DNA of 35,809 nt from Paludibacter jiangxiensis. GTDB lineage: Bacteria; Bacteroidota; Bacteroidia; Bacteroidales; Paludibacteraceae. Every line of letters begins with the position of its first letter. Within the stretch, counting starts at the first letter, position 1. The DNA lies in assembly GCA_945870155.1 (NCBI GenBank), contig CAMBSB010000036.1:1-35809 (forward strand), given 5' to 3'. The notes under the pieces were generated by a model, which saw only the letters and a list, made by a program, of their open reading frames with translations, searched no databases and was not told where the DNA came from. Both the position numbers and the translations under genes were made by a program. Below, piece by piece: positions 24,806 to 33,700 of this stretch.

Positions 24806-25810
24806 ATGACAAAAAACTTTCCATATAAAATTTTAAATAAACATGAAATCTGTCAGCAAATTAATTATTTGTCGACTATACATACACCATTTTTATTTAT
24901 AATTGATTATAAAGCTGAGTACGGTTTTGTGATTCCTCAAAATGAATTGAAATCCGATTTTATTAGTTTTCAGATTGAACACTCCTCGTCAGATAAGATA
25001 AACACCAATAAATCAGATAAATATAATTTTAAATGGGCAATTAAGCCTTTATCATTGCATGCATATCAACCCAAATTTGAATATGTGCAGGCTCAAATTC
25101 ATCAAGGAAATTCATTTCTAACCAATCTTACCCAAGCAAGCGCTATATCAACTGATTTAAGTTTGTCCGAAATTTTTCGACTCAGTAATGCCAAATACAA
25201 ACTTTGGGTTAAAAATCAATTTACCGTTCTTTCTCCCGAAACTTTTGTGCAAATTCGAGATGGAAAAATCTCTTCTTTTCCTATGAAAGGAACAATAGAT
25301 GCTACCATATTTGATGCTGAAAATATAATTCAAAACGACCCAAAAGAAAAAGCCGAACATGCAACCATAGTTGATTTAATTCGCAACGATTTAAGCATAG
25401 TGGCTGAAAATGTTCAAGTTAAGCGTTTCAGGTATATTGAAAAGTTACGTACCAATCAAGGTAAACTGTTGCAGGTAAGCTCTGAAATTTCGGGCGATTT
25501 GCCTCATAATTTCTATGAAAAATTAGGTGACATATTATTTTCATTGTTACCAGCCGGTTCTATTTGCGGTGCACCCAAAGCTAAAACACTCGAAATAATT
25601 GATACAGTCGAAGGATACGAAAGAGGATTTTACACAGGCATTTTCGGTTTTTTTGATGGCCAAAATCTCGATTCAGCCGTGATGATTCGTTTTATTGAAC
25701 AGCAAGGGGAGCAGCTTGTTTTCAAGAGTGGTGGTGGTATTACTTCGAAAAGTGAACTGTACAAAGAGTATAATGAATTAATACAGAAAGTATATGTGCC
25801 GATTTATTGA
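24806..25810 (+). CDS. pabB: Aminodeoxychorismate synthase component I
   Basis: PabB converts chorismate plus ammonia to 4-amino-4-deoxychorismate, on the way to p-aminobenzoate and folate. The 334-aa protein is the short chorismate-binding core without the N-terminal extension of E. coli PabB. Catalytic Lys161 lies in PMKGTID (159-165), matching the K274 nucleophile of E. coli PabB. Also seen are 'EHATIVDLIRNDLS' (184-197), 'SGDL' (229-232), 'AGSICGAPKAKTLEII' (250-265) and 'RGFYTGIFGFFDG' (273-285). The next gene starts inside its last codons (17-bp overlap), and its product finishes the pathway. The glutaminase partner pabA is not in the window. A terminator-like hairpin directly precedes its start, so its own promoter is not evident. 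Confidence 0.95.
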   Translation: MTKNFPYKILNKHEICQQINYLSTIHTPFLFIIDYKAEYGFVIPQNELKSDFISFQIEHSSSDKINTNKSDKYNFKWAIKPLSLHAYQPKFEYVQAQIHQGNSFLTNLTQASAISTDLSLSEIFRLSNAKYKLWVKNQFTVLSPETFVQIRDGKISSFPMKGTIDATIFDAENIIQNDPKEKAEHATIVDLIRNDLSIVAENVQVKRFRYIEKLRTNQGKLLQVSSEISGDLPHNFYEKLGDILFSLLPAGSICGAPKAKTLEIIDTVEGYERGFYTGIFGFFDGQNLDSAVMIRFIEQQGEQLVFKSGGGITSKSELYKEYNELIQKVYVPIY

Positions 25811-26405
25811 GTCAATCAAAGTGTTTGATGGCGTTTTTTATCGACTGGAATATCACCAAACCAGAGTTCGATTAACGTTCAAAAAGTTTTTTCAAGATTC
25901 GGAAATAATTGAACTATCAAAAGCATTTAAGACTTTGGAAATTCCTCAAAAGGGGGTTTTTAAATGTCGGGTATTATATAGTTCAGAGATACAATTAATT
26001 GAATTTGTGCCATATACACGCCGTAATATTAAAACGCTTAAATTAGTTGAAACTGATATTGATTCATTGCCTTACAAGATAGAAGATAGAAGCTTGTACA
26101 ATGCCGCTTTTGCTAAACGCGAACTTTGTGATGATGTTTTGATGGTGAAAAATGGCTTATTAACTGACACATCCTATTGCAATATTGCACTTTTTAATGG
26201 TTCAGAATGGTTTACGCCCCGAGTCCCTTTGCTATATGGTACAAATCGTGCTCATTTATTATCTGAATCAGTTTTAATTGAAAAGGATATGAAAGTTGAT
26301 GAAATATATAATTACCAACAAATTGCATTATTCAATGCCATGATAGAATTTGGCGAATTGGTGTTGGATATAAAGCAAATTGAGACCTGCCCCCCAACCC
26401 CCTAA
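25794..26405 (+). CDS. pabC: Class IV aminotransferase-family protein, probable 4-amino-4-deoxychorismate lyase
   Basis: Probably the PLP enzyme that splits aminodeoxychorismate into p-aminobenzoate and pyruvate. The 203-aa protein is shorter than E. coli PabC (269) but typical of the compact Bacteroidota form. Lys95 in LPYKIEDRS fits the PLP lysine. 'CDDVLMVKNGLLTDTSYCNI' (112-131) and 'TPRVPLLYGTNRAHLL' (141-156) match the class IV fold's cofactor phosphate-binding segments. It overlaps pabB by 17 bp (ATG at 25794), implying coupled translation and a shared pathway. The last residues, CPPTP, and the stop codon come from a CCCCCTAAAG repeat element, so its original C-terminus may have been replaced. 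Confidence 0.88.
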   Translation: MCRFIESIKVFDGVFYRLEYHQTRVRLTFKKFFQDSEIIELSKAFKTLEIPQKGVFKCRVLYSSEIQLIEFVPYTRRNIKTLKLVETDIDSLPYKIEDRSLYNAAFAKRELCDDVLMVKNGLLTDTSYCNIALFNGSEWFTPRVPLLYGTNRAHLLSESVLIEKDMKVDEIYNYQQIALFNAMIEFGELVLDIKQIETCPPTP

Positions 26406-26407
26406 AG
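26388..26407 (+). repeat. CCCCAACCCCCTAAAG repeat element, copy 1 (supplies the pabC stop)
   Basis: TGCCCCCCAACCCCCTAAAG here is the near-complement of 26571-26595. It codes the last residues of pabC and its TAA stop. The 180 bp between this and the ABC gene contain no other gene. Confidence 0.85.
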
Positions 26408-26570
26408 ATAAAGAGTAGGATAAATAAGTATCAGATTTATGTTTTTGAAATACCGTTTCAAATAGTTTTTTTGTATAAAAAAATCAAGTTATCCTCAATT
26501 TTGAGCTTATAATGAGGATGTATTATTATTGAGCGATTAATTTAAATCGCAGGAAACTCCCTTCTAATAT

Positions 26571-26595
26571 TCCCCCTTTAGGGGGTTAGGGGGCA
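26571..26595 (-). repeat. CCCCTAACCCCCTAAAGGGGG repeat element, copy 2 (at the ABC gene 3' end)
   Basis: Read on the minus strand it is TTGCCCCCTAACCCCCTAAA followed by GGGGGA, with the palindromic core CCCCCTAAAGGGGG. It contains the last codons and stop of the ABC-transporter gene. With copy 1 it makes an inverted pair about 165 bp apart between convergent genes, where it may act in termination. Confidence 0.85.
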
Positions 26596-28835
26596 AATGG
26601 CTGGGGAGAGTTATTTTTATTAAACAATTCAAAATACTTCCCTTTCAGTGAAATAAGTTCTTGATGACTACCGGATTCCACCACTTCGCCCTGTTGAAAG
26701 AAAAAGATCAAATCTGCCATTTCCACAGTCGAAAGTCTATGACTAATGATAATAGCCGTTTTATTGTGGGCTAACATTTTCAAGCTATTAATAATTTGTG
26801 ATTCAGCTTCGGCATCCAATGCACTCGATGGTTCATCCATAATAATAAATGGAGAATTGCGATAAAATGCCCTGGCAATGGCAATTTTTTGCCACTGGCC
26901 TATACTTAATTCTTCTCCTGTTTTAAATAAATTTCCAAGTAAGTTAGAATAACCATCCGGCAAGTTTTCAAGTACTGTATCTATTCCTGCAGCTCGTGCT
27001 GCCTTTTTTGCTCTTTCTAAATCAATCGGGGCATCAATATCGCCCAAACCCAGATTTTCGAGTGCAGAAATATTATACAAAGCAAAATCCTGAAAAACAG
27101 CTGTAATATTTTTACAAATTTTATTTTGACCAATAACTCTAGCATCTTTTCCATCGTAAAGAATGTGCCCTTCCACCGGTTGATAAAAACCACATAATAA
27201 CTTGATTAGCGTAGTTTTACCCGATCCATTCGCTCCAACAAATGCGACTGTTTTACCTGCAGGAATGCTGATGTTAATCGATTTTAAAGCATCTCTTTTG
27301 CTGGTTTCGTACTTAAACCGAACATTTTCAATTTTTATTTCCTTTTCAAGTGTAAACGTGGCGCTTTCTTCCGATGAATCGGAAGAAGTTGGCATTTTTA
27401 AAAAAGCCATAAAATCGTTTAGGAATGTATTGTCTTCCAGTATTTTAGTTAATGAGTAGAACAAATCATTCAATACTGAGTAACCTCTCTGAAAAGCAAA
27501 AAAGAACAAAACCACCGTGCCTATTGAAATTGCTCCATTCAGTTTTAAATACGATACATATCCTAATGCAACAAAAATAAGTAATACGGCAAATATTTGT
27601 GCCGAGATATTAACTCTTAACTCTGATTTTCGCAAGGAAATTTTCTCTTCAAATAAATCTGCTTGTTTCTGGTTAAACCTTAGTTTGAAGAACTGAAAAA
27701 ACCCAAATAATTTCATCTCCTTTGCAAAAGGGAAGCCGGTAAGTACACGGTTGAAATAATACATTTCACGTTCTTTGGTACTTTGCGTTTCTTTGAGTTT
27801 GTATAATTTGCGTGAAAACTTCAGGCGAAAAAACACACCCGGGAGAATTGCAATAATTAGTAATGCTATTAAATACCACTTGATTGTAATAAATAAACCT
27901 ATTAAAAAAAACGATGCTGCAATTGACCTAATTGCAGTTAGTAACTCGTTGATAATTTTGATAGGACGGAACGATGCTTCTTGTACAGCACGATGTATTT
28001 TGTCTTGGTCGGTAGGGCTTTCGTAATGCGACAAATCCAGCGATGCATGTTTGCTATGTAGTTTTTCGTATATACGTAGTATAACCGATTGGGAAAGTTT
28101 TTCTGAGAAATAGGAACGAATTTCAGTCAATATTCCACTTATTAAAAATACTGAAGCTGTTGCTATTAATAGTAAGATGAAATTTAACTGAATGTCGGGA
28201 GTTTGAGTAGAAATATTAGTCAGTGAGTCAATAAGTAGTTTGATACAAACTATAAGCACAAAAGGCATAACTCCTTGTAAAATAGCTATAATCGCATTTA
28301 TTATCAAAAACTTTGAAGAACCTTTGGCAACTAAGTTTACATTTTTGATCAGCGATTTTAAAATGGAATTAAAGTTCGATAAATGGCTTTTGATGAGAAT
28401 TTGAAAATTGTACAACGGTATGAAAACATTGTGAAAATTCAATGCAATAAACCTTTGCATTCTCATAAATGGACTGTTTGTGTTTTTTAATTTATCATTT
28501 CTTTTAAACGAAATTATTTTCCCAACCAATTCTTTTTCGGTAAAAGGTGCGTCATTATGATAATTCTTATCACCTTTAGCAATAAATATTTTCGCACCGT
28601 TTATCTCTTTAATGTCTATCAATCTGTGTGCTACCAGCGTGTTGTTGTGCCTAAAAACAACCAAGTCGCCCTTTGTTAAACTTTCCGAACTGCAGCTTTC
28701 AATATAACCATAATCGTCCTCTTTTAAAGTTGGGAACATGCTGAATCCCTGCATTTTCAACCCCAAAGTACGATTATCTCCCAGCAAAGTTGCGGTCATA
28801 CTGAGCAATTCGTTTTTAAGAATTTCAGGCTTCAT
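26586..28835 (-). CDS. S24/S26 signal-peptidase-like domain fused to an ABC exporter
   Basis: A single intact 749-aa frame with two parts. Residues 1-115 are an S26-like serine peptidase domain: Ser32 in MQGFSMFPTL (28-37), 'KGDLVVFRH' (55-63), and His70 in LVAHRL in the position of the Ser-His (SipW/ER type) signal peptidases, then 'AKGDKNYHNDAPF'. Residues about 170-460 hold an ABC exporter membrane domain with roughly six segments. Residues 498-749 are the ATPase: Walker A GANGSGKTT (534-542), signature LSIGQ (643-647), Walker B IIMDEPSSALD (664-674) and switch His699. All ATPase motifs are intact. There is no membrane anchor before the protease. By analogy with C39-peptidase bacteriocin exporters, it may trim and export a peptide. 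It overlaps the HPr-kinase-like gene by 11 bp. Confidence 0.85.
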   Translation of the reverse strand: MKPEILKNELLSMTATLLGDNRTLGLKMQGFSMFPTLKEDDYGYIESCSSESLTKGDLVVFRHNNTLVAHRLIDIKEINGAKIFIAKGDKNYHNDAPFTEKELVGKIISFKRNDKLKNTNSPFMRMQRFIALNFHNVFIPLYNFQILIKSHLSNFNSILKSLIKNVNLVAKGSSKFLIINAIIAILQGVMPFVLIVCIKLLIDSLTNISTQTPDIQLNFILLLIATASVFLISGILTEIRSYFSEKLSQSVILRIYEKLHSKHASLDLSHYESPTDQDKIHRAVQEASFRPIKIINELLTAIRSIAASFFLIGLFITIKWYLIALLIIAILPGVFFRLKFSRKLYKLKETQSTKEREMYYFNRVLTGFPFAKEMKLFGFFQFFKLRFNQKQADLFEEKISLRKSELRVNISAQIFAVLLIFVALGYVSYLKLNGAISIGTVVLFFFAFQRGYSVLNDLFYSLTKILEDNTFLNDFMAFLKMPTSSDSSEESATFTLEKEIKIENVRFKYETSKRDALKSINISIPAGKTVAFVGANGSGKTTLIKLLCGFYQPVEGHILYDGKDARVIGQNKICKNITAVFQDFALYNISALENLGLGDIDAPIDLERAKKAARAAGIDTVLENLPDGYSNLLGNLFKTGEELSIGQWQKIAIARAFYRNSPFIIMDEPSSALDAEAESQIINSLKMLAHNKTAIIISHRLSTVEMADLIFFFQQGEVVESGSHQELISLKGKYFELFNKNNSPQPFAP

Positions 28836-29691
28836 GAGCTTTTATAAAATGAACAACACTCTGATTGGGTACAAAGCCCAGGTCATAAACCGGTACTTGC
28901 ATACTTATTTCGGTGAAAATACCCAGTCGTTTTTGTATAAATTGCTTGTCGAAGTTGTTCTGAATGCAAAAAGCCATTACACGTGTAACAGCCATGGCTC
29001 CAACTAGTTTTTTTATTTTATTTTCCGGCGAATGACTAATTAAATATACCGCACTTAATGGTGCAACTTTAGGCATGTCCTTGTAATACATGGGGGTATT
29101 ATGAACATTAAATCCAGTTTCTGTTTTCCTGATTATCAATCGGTCATCGTTAATTATTTGGCTTCCGGCTTCCGACCATATCATCGACATAGTACTTTTT
29201 CCTGCACCCGAAAAACCTGAAAACATGCGACCTTTTTCGCCATCGAAAGCACAGGAAGCATGCATCATCACGGCATCGCTGGTCAGGGTCATATAATGCA
29301 TAATTATAGGTCCCATAGGATATTTAAGGGGCATAATTATGTTATCGATTGGTTCGGAATAAACTTTCCAGTGGTTGAAATGTTCATTTAATAGAGCAAT
29401 TTGCTGTATTTCATTGGTTTGTTGGTTGTAAATAACAAAACCTAACTCTGAGTTTATGCTGTAAATAGTATAGAACTTTTGTGTTTCGTTTTTAGCTTCA
29501 AAAACCTTTTGTGTTTCATCAAAACTAAATTCAGGCCATCCGGCAATACATTCAATGTCTATATCTGGTTTATTAACTATGTTTTTTAGAAATGGCAAGT
29601 ATCCATCTTCCAATTCAATAAGCGTTTCAGAATGCAGTTGAATTGCAAAATCGGCAATTGACAAGCTAAAAGCTTTTTGTTGATTTTCCAT
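28825..29691 (-). CDS. HPr-kinase-like (HprK-related) P-loop kinase
   Basis: A 288-aa protein resembling the C-terminal catalytic domain of HPr kinase/phosphorylase and the HprK-like kinases of some lasso-peptide clusters. Motifs: H144 in VMMHASCAF, in the position of the HprK catalytic His; P-loop GFSGAGKST (159-167); 'IINDDRLIIR' (179-188), matching the HprK 'DD' segment. The N-terminal 120 residues do not resemble the HprK N-terminal domain. No HPr or other PTS gene is nearby, so the substrate is probably not HPr. It starts 13 bp after the PqqD-like gene and its end overlaps the exporter gene. A role in phosphorylating a peptide or carrier is an inference from this context. Confidence 0.85.
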   Translation of the reverse strand: MENQQKAFSLSIADFAIQLHSETLIELEDGYLPFLKNIVNKPDIDIECIAGWPEFSFDETQKVFEAKNETQKFYTIYSINSELGFVIYNQQTNEIQQIALLNEHFNHWKVYSEPIDNIIMPLKYPMGPIIMHYMTLTSDAVMMHASCAFDGEKGRMFSGFSGAGKSTMSMIWSEAGSQIINDDRLIIRKTETGFNVHNTPMYYKDMPKVAPLSAVYLISHSPENKIKKLVGAMAVTRVMAFCIQNNFDKQFIQKRLGIFTEISMQVPVYDLGFVPNQSVVHFIKAHEA

Positions 29692-29704
29692 TTAATAATC
29701 CAGG

Positions 29705-29983
29705 CTATTTTTTCAGTAATACATCCATATTAGCTAAAAATGCAGAAACATCTTTGCGTGCAGTTTCTGCATCTACCTCAAATTCGTCGGTCAATAATTT
29801 TGCAATATCTTCATCGCTAGCATTTTCGCTAATACTTTCCCAAAGGAACTTAGCTGTTTCGTTTAAAGTAAAAAGTTCACTCATTTGAGCTACATTGCCT
29901 GTGAGTGGCACTATTATCAATTCGCTGCCCACTTCGCGTGCAACAAATTTCGATTTCATTTTGTAAAGTGTTTGTATGTCCAT
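29705..29983 (-). CDS. PqqD-like peptide-recognition protein
   Basis: A 92-aa protein with the PqqD fold, the RiPP recognition element that binds leader peptides and presents them to modifying enzymes. The N-terminal beta wing is seen as 'KSKFVAREVGSELIIVPL' (10-27), followed by the conserved 'FTLNETAKFLWESI' (38-51), the PqqD 'LN.ta..iW..l' motif. A winged-helix part ends with 'DVSAFLANMDVLLKK' (78-92). It is the first gene of the operon with the HprK-like kinase and the protease-exporter. The start at 29983 is preceded within a few bases by an AATCAACC repeat, and no Shine-Dalgarno is seen. Confidence 0.88.
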   Translation of the reverse strand: MDIQTLYKMKSKFVAREVGSELIIVPLTGNVAQMSELFTLNETAKFLWESISENASDEDIAKLLTDEFEVDAETARKDVSAFLANMDVLLKK

Positions 29984-29985
29984 TT

Positions 29986-30025
29986 TTGGTTGATTGGTTG
30001 ATTAGTTTCCCGATAGCTATCCGGG
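29986..30025 (-). repeat. AATCAACC repeat and CCCGAT hairpin in the leader of the PqqD-like gene
   Basis: On the minus strand the leader reads CCCGGATAGCTATCGGG (30025-30009, an inverted repeat with one bulge), then ACTAATCAACCAATCAACC directly before the ATG. The repeat matches the style of the pdxA leader array, and the hairpin shares CCCGAT/ATCGGG with 2169-2187. Confidence 0.65.
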
Positions 30026-30104
30026 TGGTTAACTGGCGAATAGTTAATAATTAAACTCTTTTTACGATAATTTAAACCCTCTTAAATTAGAATTTCCTAC
30101 AGGA

Positions 30105-30112
30105 CAAAAATA
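30105..30112 (-). promoter_or_regulatory. -7 box of the PqqD-HprK-exporter operon
   Basis: Minus-strand TATTTTTG matches TAnnTTTG about 122 bp before the PqqD-like ATG. No TTTG is found at the correct spacing upstream, so support is partial. Confidence 0.4.
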
Positions 30113-30795
30113 TACATAAATTTTCAATTATTCTTTATGCTATTAAAAAAAGATCTATCCACCAACTCCGAGAAGGAGTGTAAATTGGGATAAATAAGTT
30201 ACGGGTCAAGAGAATTGATAACTTTCAAGTTAAATAACACGCAAAATCAACAATATACGAAGTTTCCAACTTTTTAGCACTTTCAGTTCTGTTAATATAA
30301 AATAATAAAATTAAATATGAATAAACAATTTACATTAATAAAAAAACCCAACAAAATCTTGAATTTTAAGTAACAGAAGCAGGATAATTAATATTGGCTT
30401 ACTTAATTTTTGCATTTATAATTTATAAAATATCAATGGCATACAAGGATACAGTGATTTTATACTTACAGTAAACTATTTTCCTCTCCCTCAAGCGGGA
30501 CAAGTGTTGTGGTGAGCCTGCCGCAGACAGGGTAGAACGAAAGTAAATCTCAAAAAAGCAATATATAATAAAGAATTGATAATCAATTAGTATATGTTTA
30601 CGTCAATCAGTTACTCAATAAAATAACATGGTGCGAAAGTTGAATTGATTTATATAAAATAAAAACACACATATACATAAAGAATAACAAGATGATAAGT
30701 AGAACTTAAAAAAATCTAACTGATTATAATTGAAGAAGGCAAACCCAAGGCTTTGCTTAACAATATAAACATCAATAAAAAAAACTCAATTATCA

Positions 30796-33700
30796 CTAAC
30801 CATTATATTCTCCAGGAGTAACTCCAAAATACGATTTGAAACATTTACCAAAATACGAAGAGTCATTGAACCCTACTTGATAGGCTATCTCGTTAACATT
30901 CAGGTCAGTTTTTTTTATTAAATCCGAGGCTGCATTCATACGAATTTCAAGTATCAACGCACTTGGTGTTTTACCCGTTATCGATTTTATTTTTCGGTAA
31001 AATTGTACACGGCTCATGCCTACATCCTGACTGAACGAGTCGATGCGCAAATCGGGATTGTCAATATTCTTTTTAATATAATCAAAAACCTTGGATATGA
31101 ATTTTTCTTCGGTGGATGGCAATTCGGTGTTGATATTGGCATAAACACTGTTTTTATTGAACGAATTTCGAATGCGTCTACGAATGCTAATAAGGTTATT
31201 TACACGTAGTTGCAATAATTCAGGATTAAATGGTTTTACAATATAATCGTCGGCTAGGGAGTTTAGGCCTTCCTTTATTTGCTCCATCCCCGAAAGTGCT
31301 GTGAGTAAAATGATTGGTATATGATCAGTTACTTCGTTATTTTTCAGCTTGTTACAAAGCTCAATGCCGCTCATATTCGGCGTCATTATATCACTTATAA
31401 TTAAATCAGGCACAAATTCCACTGCCATTTTACAGCCAATCAGACAATCTTCGGCCTCAATAATTCGATAATTTTCGATTAAAAGCGATTTTACATAGCT
31501 CCGCACATCTTCATTATCTTCGACCACCAATACCGTGAAATTTTCTTTTTTCTTCAACTCTTCTAACGTTGTTCCTTTTGTAACTACAACCTGATTGTCA
31601 GGCAAATCCACAATGATAGAACGGTCGTGTTCCACTGTTTTCAAATTCGACAATTCTGCTGGAGAAAAATGCTGATTGCCCAACGGAAACAGAATTTTGA
31701 ATGTTGAACCCTTGCCAATTTCACTTTCGGCCCAAATTTTCCCCAAATGCAACTCAACAATGCTTTTGCAAAGATTTAAACCAATTCCTGTACCATAAAT
31801 ATTAGCTCCTTCGTGGTTGTGCGCTTGATAAAATGGCTCAAATATTTTTTCCAGTTCACTGGTTTCAATGCCATTCCCATTGTCCGAAATTTCAATGAGT
31901 AATGCACCTTGAGTTGGAAATATTGCATTTGTATAATCCTTAATATTTGTAGGCAGTATTTCGTTCACCTGAATTTTTACCTCACCGTTTTCGATGGTAT
32001 GTTTAAATGCATTCGATAATAAATTGAAAAATACTTTTTCCACTAAAATTGGGTCAAACCAAGTATCAATATTTTTATTTTTATTTTCGAGCGTTAGATT
32101 TATGTTTTTAGTTGTAGCCAATTCTTTGAACGACAACACAATATCATCAATAAACAGATTAAAATCCACCTGCGATACGTTCGGTTTCATAAAACCGGAT
32201 TCTAGTTTACGGAAATCCATGAGCTGGTTTACTAACCAAAGCAAGCGTTGTGCATTTTTGAAAATCAGTTCTAATTTGGGTCGCAACCACTCGGGTAATT
32301 CCACTTTCGACAGAATTTCATTCAAAGGGCCAATAATCAGCGTGAGCGGAGTGCGTAATTCGTGCGAAAAATTAGTGAAAAGACGTACACGCATTTGGTG
32401 ATTATCCTCCAAATTTCGTTGTTCAATTTGCTTGATGGTAATGTCGGTTTCGAGCTGCTGTTTATTTAGGATATAATAAATAAAACCACCCAAAATAGAT
32501 ATAATCAACAGTATATAAATAAGATATGCCCACCACGTTTTCCAAGGTGGAGGTAAAATGTGAATGTCAAACGAAGCACCTTCCTCGTTCCAAACGCCAT
32601 CGTTGTTGCAGGCTTTTACACGAAATGTGTATGTACCCGGCGGGATGTTAGTGTAAGTAGCTGAACGCTCGTTGATAACCGAATTCCAGTTTTTATCAAA
32701 CCCTTCGAGCATATAGGCATACTGGTTTTTGTTGGGAAAAACGTAATTCAAAGCCGCAAAATAAATGGTAAACGCAGCCTGATAGTACTTTAACTCTACT
32801 TCTTTATCCGGAAAAACCGATTCGGTTGTTGAAGCATTGTCCGACACGTTATCTGCCCACACTTTAAATTTGCTTATAACCACATTGGGAACGATGGGAT
32901 TTTTTACGATCCGATCAGAATTAAACAGCACAAACGAATTGACACCACCAACGATAAACGAATTGTCGCTCAAGCGCATAGAGGCGTGCGTTACAGTTTC
33001 CTGAACCGGATATCCATTGCTGTTTGTGTAATTGTCAAACACTTTTTTTGTTGGATTGAATCGCGAAATTCCTTCGAGGGTTGAAATCCAAAGCGAGCCA
33101 TCTACATCTTCCATTATACCACAAACCGCATCGTTCAGCAATCCGTTTTTATGATTAAAAGTTTTAAAATTTCCTGATTTTTCGTTGTATAAACAGATTC
33201 CACCGCCATAAGTTCCTACCCAAAGTTGCTGTTGTGAGTCTCTGAAAATAGCACTAACATGACTGTTGCTGAGCGAATTGCTATCGGGAGTTGCCTGCAA
33301 ATGTTGCAATTCTTTCGTTTTGAAATTATAGCGATATAAACCGTCTGAACGAGTTCCTACCCATACCGTTTGTTCTTTATCCAGCAATACATCCTGCACA
33401 TTTACAGGCATAAAGAGTTGTTTCGAACCTTTTATAGGAAAACGTTTTTGGAACTGATTTGTAGCAGGATTAAACATCAAAAACGGGTCGTTGGTGCCGG
33501 TGGCTATCCAATAATTCCCAGTAGCATCTTTCGTCATCGCTTTAACATAGCCATAATTGAAGTTAGGGATGCTGCGTTCAATTCGTTTTGTTTGCAGATT
33601 TAAAACGTGAAGTCCGCCTGCATAAATACTAACCCAAAGTTTATCGTTATCGCGGTAAATAAATTTAACTTCGTTAAATGTAGAATTCACACCCGTGTTA

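Larger units (their letters stand above)
29984..30795. other. Long spacer between the PqqD-like operon and the HTCS gene
   Basis: About 810 bp without a confident gene. Contents: an AATCAACC repeat (29986-30007), a CCCGAT hairpin (30009-30025), a possible operon promoter (30105-30112), ACTCC/GGAGT hairpin (30164-30178), and a GC-richer patch with the near-palindrome CCTGCCGCAGACAGG (30517-30531). There are also two tiny open frames: 26 codons on minus from 30415 to 30335 (MQKLSKPILIILLLLLKIQD then FVGFFY) and 18 codons on plus from 30317 to 30373 (MNKQFTLIKKPNKILNFK). Neither has clear support as a gene. A small peptide gene for the operon was looked for and not found with confidence. Confidence 0.5.

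Noticed and set aside
26586-28835. Frameshift joining separate peptidase and ABC genes
   Set aside because: The frame is continuous through the linker (about 115-170) with normal composition, so the fusion is accepted as it stands.
30009-30025. CCCGAT hairpin as a terminator or riboswitch before the PqqD-like gene
   Set aside because: No T-run and far too small for a riboswitch; a related hairpin occurs elsewhere, so it is treated as a dispersed repeat.
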